From: Antarcticibacterium arcticum
Lineage (GTDB): Bacteria > Bacteroidota > Bacteroidia > Flavobacteriales > Flavobacteriaceae
Direction: 5' to 3'
DNA: 64,000 bases
Assembly (NCBI RefSeq): GCF_007993795.1
Contig: NZ_CP042476.1
Span: forward strand, 434,001-498,000
Of this stretch, positions 57,193-64,000 are shown piece by piece. The translations under genes were made by a program, and so were the position numbers. Under the pieces are notes generated by a model. It did no database searches, was not told the DNA's origin, and worked only from the letters and a program-made list of their open reading frames with translations. Within the stretch, counting starts at the first letter, position 1. Each line of letters begins with the position of its first letter.

Positions 57193-59535
57193 TTATTGCA
57201 TATTTGCGTCATGAAAGAGAATATGGAAAGTGGTACCCTCATTAACTTTACTGGAAACCTCAATTCGCGCGTCATGGTCTTCAAGAATATTTTTAACCGA
57301 ATTTAAACCAATACCTATCCCGGTGGCTTTATTGGTATAAAAAGCATCAAAAAGCCTGCTTATTTGCTCTTGTTCCAGACCTATTCCATTATCTGTAATG
57401 CTTAATTTAAAATCAGATTTTAACCTGCTTATGGAAAGCTCTATTATACCCTCATCGGGTGGGGTAGCTTCACAGGCATTCACTATAATATTAAGCAATG
57501 CGATTTGTAATTTTTCTGCATCGGCCATTATGTAATAAGGACCTTTATATTTTTTAACCAGTTTAATACCTGTAAGGTATATACGGTCTGCGGCTTTTTC
57601 AAGGGTTATATTTACACAGTGGGCAAGGTCTATTTTCTCAAGGATTGGGGTGGAGTAATTCGCAGAATTTAATAGATTAGAGACCAGATTATTAAGCACC
57701 TTTGTGCTGCGTGAAAGAATTTTGAAATAGTTTGCCAGTAATTTCTTTTGAGGTCCTTCTATCTTATGCTGGATAACATCTGAAGTCATTCTAATACTTG
57801 CCAGCGGATTCCTTAATTCATGGGCAAATGTACGCGCTATTTCTCCCTGAATAGAGAGTCTTTCGGCATTTAATAACGCCCGTTGTGTATCCTTTTGTTC
57901 GGTTATATTTCTCACCAAAAGAACATATTCCTCAACCCAGGTATTGTTTTTACGGTTAAATATCTTACCCCGTGCATTGAACCATTCCCAGTCGCTCCCT
58001 TTTGTCTTCACCCTGAAATCTATATCCAGTACATCCTTTTCAGATGACTTTAGGATCTTCCTGTGAAAATCCATTACAGACTCCCTGTCCCTGGGATGAA
58101 TATATGTGATCATTTCCTCTAAGGACAAACCCAGGATCCTTTTCCTTGTCATTCCCGCCCGGGCAAGCATATCCTGATTTATATACCTTACACTAAATTT
58201 ATCCAGGTTAATAATAATTATGGTATCGGGTGAGGTTTGCACCAATTGTCTTTTAAATCTAACAGCATCTTTCAGCTTTTGAGCTTCAAGTTTTCGGGCA
58301 GTGATATCTTCAATAGTTGCAATTAGGAGTGAGTCCTGGGTACGCGCTATTAACCTAAACCAGTGATTATAACCTTCTTTATCATAAAAGACCTCACGAT
58401 CCAGGGTTTCTTTTGTTTCAATAACCTTTTTAAAAGCATCGAAAAATCCCATTTCAACTCCATGTCTGGAAATTTCAGTATAGGTTTTTCCAACAGGATC
58501 AAACCCGATATATTGGTGTCTTAAAATTTCATTGGTTCGTAAAAAAAGGAAGTCGGAGATATTCCCATTTTGATCATACAGTGTTTTAAACACCACAATC
58601 CCCTGGTTCATACTATCAAAAACCGTTTGTAAAAGCCGGTTGTTTTCGCTTAATTCCTCTTCTTTTTGCCTTCCCCGCTCTTCAAGTTCCAGTTTGGTTT
58701 TAATAAGGGCTTCCTCGGCAATTTTCCTTTCGGTAATATTATGGAATGTAATTGCAACCCGGCTGCTGTAAGGATGGCCAATTTTAAAAGCATACACATC
58801 AAGCCATAATTTGTCTGGTGTTGCGGCCTGTTCCTGGAACCGGATTGATTTCCCGGTTAAAGCTACTTTACCATAGGTTTCGAACCAGTGCTCCTCGAGA
58901 TGGGGCTGCATCTCCCGCATTGTTTTCCCAATAGGATCATCAAGATCTACGTTTCTGTGAAAAGCTGGATTGGTGTCAAGAAAAAGATAATCGACGGCTG
59001 TTCCCTTTTTGTCAAAAATCATTTCTATTATACAATATGCTTCATCAATAGAATTGATCAAATGGTGATAAGAATTTTTAGTGGTATGATTATTAACGCT
59101 GGCCCCGCGATGACCGTTTCCTTTTTTATCGTCTACCCATTTATACCCAAGGGAAATTACGGCCTTTCTATCCTCATTATTTGGATTCCAGGTATAAAGC
59201 CTTTCTTTAAAAATATAAGTGTCCCAGTTTCCCTCACAATTTTTTAAGCGAAGGCATATTTCTCTTTCTTCGTTGGCTTTAAATGATTTTAAATGGGAAA
59301 TATAATTTAAATAATCCCCCGGATGAAGCAGGTCTTTATGAAAATTCAATGTTTCATTAAGAATATCATTTGCTTTGGCCCCACAACATGCCTCCACCAT
59401 ATTATTGATAAATTCAATGCGCTGGTTATCTATATTGGTTATTATTAATATAGGTAATTGATCTAAAAAGGTCCTTGCATTTTTAAACTTATCACGCTTT
59501 ACATGAATTTTCTTGCTTTCATTTCTAACTTCCAT
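57193..59535 (-). CDS. PAS-domain sensor histidine kinase (NtrB-like core)
   Basis: A 780-residue soluble kinase from the ATG at 59535 (a GTG at 59544 adds three residues and was not chosen). Four PAS domains (about 27-130, 155-275, 295-415 and 420-540) are joined by a coiled coil. The DHp has FAHELRNPLASI (His572) and the HATPase has IVNACEATPPDEG, DNGIGLEQEQ and GIGIGLNSVK, an NtrB/AtoS-like core. PAS2 and PAS3 share the motif PIGKT..E, pointing to internal duplication. No receiver lies beside it, so its partner must be elsewhere. Confidence 0.88.
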   Translation of the reverse strand: MEVRNESKKIHVKRDKFKNARTFLDQLPILIITNIDNQRIEFINNMVEACCGAKANDILNETLNFHKDLLHPGDYLNYISHLKSFKANEEREICLRLKNCEGNWDTYIFKERLYTWNPNNEDRKAVISLGYKWVDDKKGNGHRGASVNNHTTKNSYHHLINSIDEAYCIIEMIFDKKGTAVDYLFLDTNPAFHRNVDLDDPIGKTMREMQPHLEEHWFETYGKVALTGKSIRFQEQAATPDKLWLDVYAFKIGHPYSSRVAITFHNITERKIAEEALIKTKLELEERGRQKEEELSENNRLLQTVFDSMNQGIVVFKTLYDQNGNISDFLFLRTNEILRHQYIGFDPVGKTYTEISRHGVEMGFFDAFKKVIETKETLDREVFYDKEGYNHWFRLIARTQDSLLIATIEDITARKLEAQKLKDAVRFKRQLVQTSPDTIIIINLDKFSVRYINQDMLARAGMTRKRILGLSLEEMITYIHPRDRESVMDFHRKILKSSEKDVLDIDFRVKTKGSDWEWFNARGKIFNRKNNTWVEEYVLLVRNITEQKDTQRALLNAERLSIQGEIARTFAHELRNPLASIRMTSDVIQHKIEGPQKKLLANYFKILSRSTKVLNNLVSNLLNSANYSTPILEKIDLAHCVNITLEKAADRIYLTGIKLVKKYKGPYYIMADAEKLQIALLNIIVNACEATPPDEGIIELSISRLKSDFKLSITDNGIGLEQEQISRLFDAFYTNKATGIGIGLNSVKNILEDHDARIEVSSKVNEGTTFHILFHDANMQ

Positions 59536-59724
59536 GTGTAACACATTTGTTAAAACTGTCCATAAATTTTGTGAAAGGAGGGTTTAAAATACTAAATATT
59601 TTCTAAATATTTCTTAATATTTCCTAATTATAATTAATAATGGTAAAACTAAATTGAAATGTATTGTTTTATGATAATTGGGAAATTGATGTTTAAAAAG
59701 TGAATCCTTGCCCCAGAGCGGGTT

Positions 59725-60291
59725 TTACAATTTAAATGTTTTAACCGCTTCTACTTCCCCGGGAATCATACTCCCCAGAAATTCGTTCCCTATTCTTATT
59801 CTCACCAGACGCAATGTTGGGTAGCCAACTGCCGCTGTCATTTTTTTAACCTGCCGGAATTTCCCTTCGGTAATCACAATTGACAGCCAGCTGGTTGGCC
59901 CATGTCTTTCATCCCTTATTTTTTTACCTCTTTCGGGGAATTGGGGAGGGGATTTGAGTTTAAATGCAGTACAGGGGTTGGTGGTGTATTTTTTGCCGTG
60001 AATTCCAATTTCCACTCCACTGCTTAATTTCGATATGGCAATAGGGTCAATATCTCCATCAACCTGCACATAATATTCCTTTTCAACAGTCCTGCTTCTT
60101 ACTTCCTCGCTTATTTGCCCTTCATTGGTTAACAATAATAAGCCTTCTGAGTCTTCATCCAGCCTGCCAATTGCCATTGTTTCCTGCGGAAAGTCATATA
60201 GCTCTCCCAGCAATTTTTTATTCTTTCGTGTAGATTGATTATTTACAAACTGACTCAAATAACCATAGGGTTTATAGATCTTAAAATTCAT
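59725..60291 (-). CDS. RluE-like rRNA pseudouridine synthase
   Basis: A 188-residue enzyme of the RsuA/RluB/E/F family, with no S4 domain. The catalytic signature GRLDEDSEGLLLLTNEG contains the catalytic Asp, and LTEGKFRQVKKMTAAVGYPTLRLVRIRIG (starting ITEGKFRQVKK) is the usual C-terminal motif. The length and lack of S4 fit RluE, which modifies 23S rRNA, though the exact target base is inferred from similarity. Transcribed alone, divergent from azurin. Confidence 0.88.
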   Translation of the reverse strand: MNFKIYKPYGYLSQFVNNQSTRKNKKLLGELYDFPQETMAIGRLDEDSEGLLLLTNEGQISEEVRSRTVEKEYYVQVDGDIDPIAISKLSSGVEIGIHGKKYTTNPCTAFKLKSPPQFPERGKKIRDERHGPTSWLSIVITEGKFRQVKKMTAAVGYPTLRLVRIRIGNEFLGSMIPGEVEAVKTFKL

Positions 60292-60421
60292 GGTGATTTT
60301 TTATGAAACAAGATGACGGGCACTTTTGGGAGGTATTAATTTTCCATCTCATTTTACTTAAAATTTATTACTGAAACTCCCTAAAATCCATAGGAAAATA
60401 GGTTATTCAAATCAAATAATT

Positions 60422-60429
60422 TAACTTTG
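60422..60429 (+). promoter_or_regulatory. Candidate -7 box TAACTTTG for azurin
   Basis: An exact TAnnTTTG match, 55 bp before the azurin ATG. No clear TTG -33 element is found at 19 bases upstream, so confidence is limited. Confidence 0.4.
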
Positions 60430-60484
60430 AGAGGCATTTCCAACATGCTAAAATTACTGAATTATTAAACTTAAAAATTAAATT

Positions 60485-61003
60485 ATGAAGAATTTGAATA
60501 AACTCATTATGCTCTTAACCGCCATTTTCCTTATTAGTTGCGGTGATAAAAAGGAGGAAAAGGAACAAATAACTTTAGAAGCTCCTGAAACGACCGAGAC
60601 CCGGGCAACAACCAGTGATTCCAATGAAAAGATGGTTGAGATAAGCCTTACCGGTGATGACCAAATGAGGTTTAATAAAAAAGAGATAAGGGTACGCGCC
60701 GGTCAAACTGTAAAATTAACCCTTGAGCATGTGGGCAAAATGGAAAAAAATGTTATGGGACATAATTTCGTATTGCTTAGCCAGGGAACAGATATTAATC
60801 AATTTGGACAACAAGCGGTACAGGCTGCCAATAATGACTATATCCCTCAAGGTTCATCAAATGTGATAGCCCATACAAAAATGATTGGTGGAGGTGAGAG
60901 TGTTACTATAGAATTCGAGGCTCCAGCCGCGGGAACTTATGATTTTATTTGTAGTTTCCCAGGGCATTATGCTGTAATGCGGGGGAAATTTATAGTTGAA
61001 TAA
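60485..61003 (+). CDS. Azurin-type blue copper lipoprotein
   Basis: A 172-residue lipoprotein; leader ends in LISC (Cys19), followed by an acidic, Thr-rich linker of about 35 residues. The cupredoxin domain (about 52-172) has His in VMGHNFVLL, and Cys, His and Met in FICSFPGHYAVMRG (C-x4-H-x3-M), which are the azurin copper ligands. Membrane-anchored azurins carry electrons between periplasmic donors and oxidases or peroxidases. Transcribed alone, with a strong terminator. Confidence 0.93.
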   Translation: MKNLNKLIMLLTAIFLISCGDKKEEKEQITLEAPETTETRATTSDSNEKMVEISLTGDDQMRFNKKEIRVRAGQTVKLTLEHVGKMEKNVMGHNFVLLSQGTDINQFGQQAVQAANNDYIPQGSSNVIAHTKMIGGGESVTIEFEAPAAGTYDFICSFPGHYAVMRGKFIVE

Positions 61004-61023
61004 AATATTTTATGAACGTAGGA

Positions 61024-61046
61024 GAGGCCGGTTTTCCGGCCTTTTA
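61024..61046 (+). terminator. Rho-independent terminator of azurin
   Basis: AGGCCGG (61025-61031), loop TTTT, CCGGCCT (61036-61042), followed by a T-rich tail. It lies 21 bp after the azurin stop, just before the convergent lipoate ligase stop (61053). Confidence 0.85.
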
Positions 61047-61052
61047 TTATTA

Positions 61053-62060
61053 TTATAAATCGGGTTGGTCCTCGCCATATAGCAGTTCCAGAAAATCCTC
61101 CTTATCCAGGGCACCAAAATAATCTTCTATAACCACCGGTTCAAGTACTTCAGAAATTTCCTCCCTGTCATAGCGTCTTCCATGAAATAAGGATTCCAGG
61201 CTTTCCACCGGTTCCTTTCCGAAGAAATCGCCAAAGATCCTGAGGCTTTCAATATGGCCCTTTTCAACAAATATCCTTAGGTCTATTTCCCCAATGGGAA
61301 AACGTTTGGAACGCTGAATATTGAATTTGGGTGAACTGCCGTAATTCCAATCCCAGGTAGCATATTTTTCCTCTTTTAACTGGTGCACTGCTTTCCATTC
61401 ATCCGGGCTTAGATGGTAGGTCTCAAAATCCGGTTCTTCCCGGTATAGGCCTTTAAGGATGAAAGATCGGAAATGGTGAATATCCATGGGCTCCGGCAAA
61501 AATTCACTTATGTTGGCTACCCGGCTGCGTACAGATTTATGGCCTTTTGAAATAATTTTGCTCATCTTCACATTCAAAGCCCTCGTAACTTCATCAAGGT
61601 CACTATCCAAAAGAAGTGTCCCATGGCTAAACATGCGTTTCCCCGTTGAAAATTGCGCGTTTCCTGAAATTTTGCGGTCATTCACTACTATATCGTTCCT
61701 TCCTTTCAATTCGGCTGCCACCCCAATAGAGTTAAGGATCTTTATAACCGGCTCTGTAAATTTCAGGAAGTTGTTCAGGCTTTTAACATCATGATTTGTT
61801 ATAAAGCTGAAGTTAAGATTGCCAAAATCGTGGTAAACAGCACCACCCCCTGAAACCCTTCGTACCACGTGAATATTATTCTCCTCTACATAACTAAGGT
61901 TGATCTCCTCAAGGGTATTTTGGTTTCTTCCTATAATGATGGAAGGTTCATTGATATAAAAAAGCAGGTAATCTCTTGCCGGGAAATTGCGCAGGGCATA
62001 TTCCTCAAGTGCAAGGTTTACCCGGGGATCTGTAATTCCTTCATTTTCAATAAATATCAT
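61053..62060 (-). CDS. lplA: Lipoate--protein ligase
   Basis: A 335-residue enzyme from the ATG at 62060 (MIFIENEG); a TTG at 62084 would add eight residues outside the family pattern. Signature motifs: ALEEYALRNF, INEPSIIIGRNQNTLEEIN, RRVSGGGAVYHDFGN and GRNDIVVNDRKISGNAQ, with the catalytic Lys in RKISG. The C-terminal accessory domain (about 240-335) is present. It activates free lipoate and attaches it to E2 subunits and GcvH. Transcribed alone. Confidence 0.94.
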   Translation of the reverse strand: MIFIENEGITDPRVNLALEEYALRNFPARDYLLFYINEPSIIIGRNQNTLEEINLSYVEENNIHVVRRVSGGGAVYHDFGNLNFSFITNHDVKSLNNFLKFTEPVIKILNSIGVAAELKGRNDIVVNDRKISGNAQFSTGKRMFSHGTLLLDSDLDEVTRALNVKMSKIISKGHKSVRSRVANISEFLPEPMDIHHFRSFILKGLYREEPDFETYHLSPDEWKAVHQLKEEKYATWDWNYGSSPKFNIQRSKRFPIGEIDLRIFVEKGHIESLRIFGDFFGKEPVESLESLFHGRRYDREEISEVLEPVVIEDYFGALDKEDFLELLYGEDQPDL

Positions 62061-62297
62061 TAATTGAGCTTTAAGATCCTGCAATTACGGGACCGGTTAA
62101 TTGGTATTGAAACAAAGTTACCAAAAGCAAATTATAAGGACATTTTTATAAGAAGAAAAATTGATGGGTAAAAAGTGAAATCTTTCTCCCCACGGCTTCA
62201 AATAACCATTAGTATTTTTTAATTTTAAAACATACAAAAGCCGCTCCGAAAATTGAAGATGACCTGTTTGCCTTAAAGGAATTCAATATACCTCATA

Positions 62298-62467
62298 TTA
62301 TTCCTCGGTGATCAATAAGGCAAGATCTTCTGAAATTTCTGCATTTGGAGTTACTCCATGAACCTTTTCACATGAATTGCAGCCTGATTAAGAACTTTCT
62401 GAGGAGACTCTCCTCTTATAACTGCATCACAATCAAACCCCGCGTCTCTGCAATATATCGTCTTCAT
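62298..62467 (-). pseudogene. DUF1059-family small protein, interrupted by a one-base deletion
   Basis: From the ATG at 62467 the frame reads MKTIYCRDAGFDCDAVIRG and continues ESPQKVLNQAAIHVK, then slips and stops at 62351. Adding one base near the T4 run at 62365-62368 (plus strand) restores VHGVTPNAEISEDL, then ALLITEE and TAA at 62298, giving a 56-residue protein that matches DUF1059 from end to end (CRDAGFDC near the N-terminus, a His-containing helix, and an acidic C-terminus). Function of DUF1059 is unknown. The N-terminal 38 residues may still be made. Pseudogene or base-call error. Confidence 0.8.
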
Positions 62468-62605
62468 AATGGTAGGTTTTAATTAAGGTGATTGAGTCCA
62501 AACTCCACCAGCCTACCATAAATATATTAAATAAGTTTTAAATAGGCCCCCAGGGAAACTATGTACAAATAACTGGCCATTTAAACCAGGCTCTGTCGCC
62601 AAATA

Positions 62606-63994
62606 TTAATCTCCTTTTATTTCCTTTTCAAACTTAAAACTCACAACTTCGTTTAATTTTGGCTGGTGGGTTTTCCAGTTATATGTATCCTTTATTTTAA
62701 GCCGTAGTGAATCTGCTGCCGGTTCTTCGCCGTGTATAAGAAAGATCTTTTCAGGGATATTCTTTAAATGAGATAACCAGTCCAACAACTCCTGTTGATC
62801 TGCGTGGGCAGAAAGACTTTGAATTTCCATCACTTTCGCTTTTACAGGAAGATATTCTCCAAAGATCTTAATCTCGTGAACTCCTTCCTGTAATTCCCTG
62901 CCTCTGGTACCTTCAGCCTGGAAACCCACAAGAATTAAAATTGTAGTGGGATTTGAGATGGCATATTTAAGGTAGGTTAAAACCCTTCCGCCGGTTACCA
63001 TGCCACTTCCTGCAATTACAACCTTGGCCCTTTTATCATCTATGGTATCCCAGGTTTCTTTAAAAGATTTGATCACATTAAAATGTTCCTGCATTTCATT
63101 AAGCTCGCCCGCGTTAAGCTTATGCCAATTTGAGAAATTCCTGAAAATATCATATACCTTATTTCCCATTGGACTGTCAATAAAAATGGGAATATGTGGG
63201 ATCTTCTTCTTTTTGTATAGTTGGAATAATATATACATAAGAGTTTGCATCCTTTCTACTGCAAAACTTGGGATTATTAGTGATCCGCGCTTTTCTATCG
63301 TTTCTTTAATAGCTTCTGTTAATATGACCTCTGTATCATTTTCGGGATGCAACCTGTTCCCGTAGGTACTCTCCATAAAAATAAAATCTGCCCATTCGGG
63401 TTTTACAGGTGCTTCGAGCAAAAGATCCTTATCCCTTCCAATATCTCCTGAAAAAAGGAAAATTTTTCCGTAGATATCAAATTCAATGTAACAGGCTCCC
63501 AGAATATGGCCATTTTTCTCGTACTTATACTTTATACCCGGTGCAAGTTGTACCCATTCAGAAATTGCAGTATGCTTAAATAATCTTATGGTTTGCTGTA
63601 CATCCTCTGTGGTATAAAATGCCTCTGCAGGATCATGTATGCTGTAGCCTTCGTTATTGGCCCGCTCTGCATCCTCTTCCTGGATTTTTGCACTGTCTTC
63701 CATAATAACGGCTGCAATTGCCAGGGTTGGGGCCGTACCTATAATTGGTCCTTTAAATCCCTGCAAGACCAATCTGGGAAGGTATCCTGTATGGTCCAGG
63801 TGCCCGTGGGTGAGTAAGACGGCATCAATTTGAGATGCAGGGAAATCCAGAGGATCCCAGTTTAAAAGCCGCAATTCCTTTAAACCCTGAAACATCCCAC
63901 AATCAACCATAACATTATAACCCGGGGTTTCCACAACAAATTTGGACCCCGTAACGGTCCCCGAGGCTCCAAGAAAATGCACTTTAACTTCCAT
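62606..63994 (-). CDS. Beta-CASP metallo-beta-lactamase-fold RNA-processing-type hydrolase
   Basis: A 462-residue protein. The MBL core has LTHGHLDHTGYLPRL (HxHxDH zinc motif), FSGDIGRD and SLSAHADQQELLDW. The beta-CASP insertion contains SFAVERMQTL, FIDSPMGNKV, VIAGSGMVTGGRVLTYL and GFQAEGTRGREL, and the end has FLIHGEEP. It matches YSH1/CPSF-73-like bacterial proteins, which are nucleases or phosphodiesterases of RNA. The start at 63994 is a good ATG with the fold beginning at once (VHFLGASGTVTG), so the gene appears complete. Confidence 0.92.
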   Translation of the reverse strand: MEVKVHFLGASGTVTGSKFVVETPGYNVMVDCGMFQGLKELRLLNWDPLDFPASQIDAVLLTHGHLDHTGYLPRLVLQGFKGPIIGTAPTLAIAAVIMEDSAKIQEEDAERANNEGYSIHDPAEAFYTTEDVQQTIRLFKHTAISEWVQLAPGIKYKYEKNGHILGACYIEFDIYGKIFLFSGDIGRDKDLLLEAPVKPEWADFIFMESTYGNRLHPENDTEVILTEAIKETIEKRGSLIIPSFAVERMQTLMYILFQLYKKKKIPHIPIFIDSPMGNKVYDIFRNFSNWHKLNAGELNEMQEHFNVIKSFKETWDTIDDKRAKVVIAGSGMVTGGRVLTYLKYAISNPTTILILVGFQAEGTRGRELQEGVHEIKIFGEYLPVKAKVMEIQSLSAHADQQELLDWLSHLKNIPEKIFLIHGEEPAADSLRLKIKDTYNWKTHQPKLNEVVSFKFEKEIKGD

Positions 63995-64000
63995 GTGTGT

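Noticed and set aside
59545..59724. Very AT-rich stretch with repeated AATATTTCT-like words, considered as a replication origin
   Set aside because: No DnaA-box cluster or origin-linked gene was seen; it looks like an ordinary AT-rich spacer.
62215..62320. Plus-strand open frame of about 30 codons (APKIEDDLFALKEF)
   Set aside because: No ATG start, no ribosome-binding context and it overlaps the DUF1059 gene; chance frame.

Overview
The window looks like chromosomal DNA from a member of the Flavobacteriaceae (Bacteroidetes), probably a marine or soil gliding type of the Gramella/Salegentibacter/Zunongwangia kind, although the genus cannot be fixed from the sequence alone. The signs are the AT-rich composition, TTG-N19-TAnnTTT-type promoters, a giant secreted protein with a type IX secretion (T9SS) C-terminal domain, a TamB/TamL pair with a lipoprotein TamL, many short lipoproteins with late lipoboxes, and chains of PAS-domain hybrid kinases. 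I saw no rRNA, tRNA, CRISPR, IS element, phage or integration site.

Layout. 1-7.7 kb is the end of a surface-polysaccharide locus: aminotransferase tail, CapD/FlaA1-like dehydratase, Wza-like export lipoprotein, Wzc-like tyrosine autokinase, a convergent PHP-type tyrosine phosphatase and a Wzi-like outer-membrane protein. 7.8-14.2 kb is a four-gene two-component locus: a multi-PAS kinase, a receiver, a receiver-PAS protein that has a DHp domain but no ATPase domain, and a second receiver. 14.2-29.8 kb is mixed housekeeping: EEP-family hydrolase, PAP2 phosphatase, VWA/MoxR-type AAA pair, S10 peptidase, UbiB-like kinase, a SulP transporter fused to a degenerate carbonic-anhydrase domain, a DUF2231 protein plus lipoprotein, a CPA2 antiporter and an M61 peptidase. 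29.9-34 kb is one large T9SS-secreted nuclease-like protein. 34-37 kb is the proline operon proC-proB-proA. 38-47.9 kb holds tamL/tamB and an M3 dipeptidase. 48-55.1 kb is a light-signalling operon: CheB-CheR-PAS kinase fusion, bacteriophytochrome kinase, receiver, and heme oxygenase making the bilin. 55.4-64 kb has gamma-glutamyltransferase, another PAS kinase, a pseudouridine synthase, azurin, lipoate ligase, a small DUF1059 gene and a beta-CASP metallo-beta-lactamase protein.

Three genes carry clean single-event lesions: an in-frame TAA in the SulP gene, a one-base loss in a G5 run in the M61 peptidase, and a one-base loss in the DUF1059 gene. In each, the protein reads normally on both sides of the lesion. 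They are either recent pseudogenes or consensus errors; raw reads would decide. The most attractive system is the phytochrome operon, because it places a CheB/CheR methylation-type kinase in one transcription unit with a red-light sensor and its own chromophore enzyme, with no chemotaxis array gene in sight.
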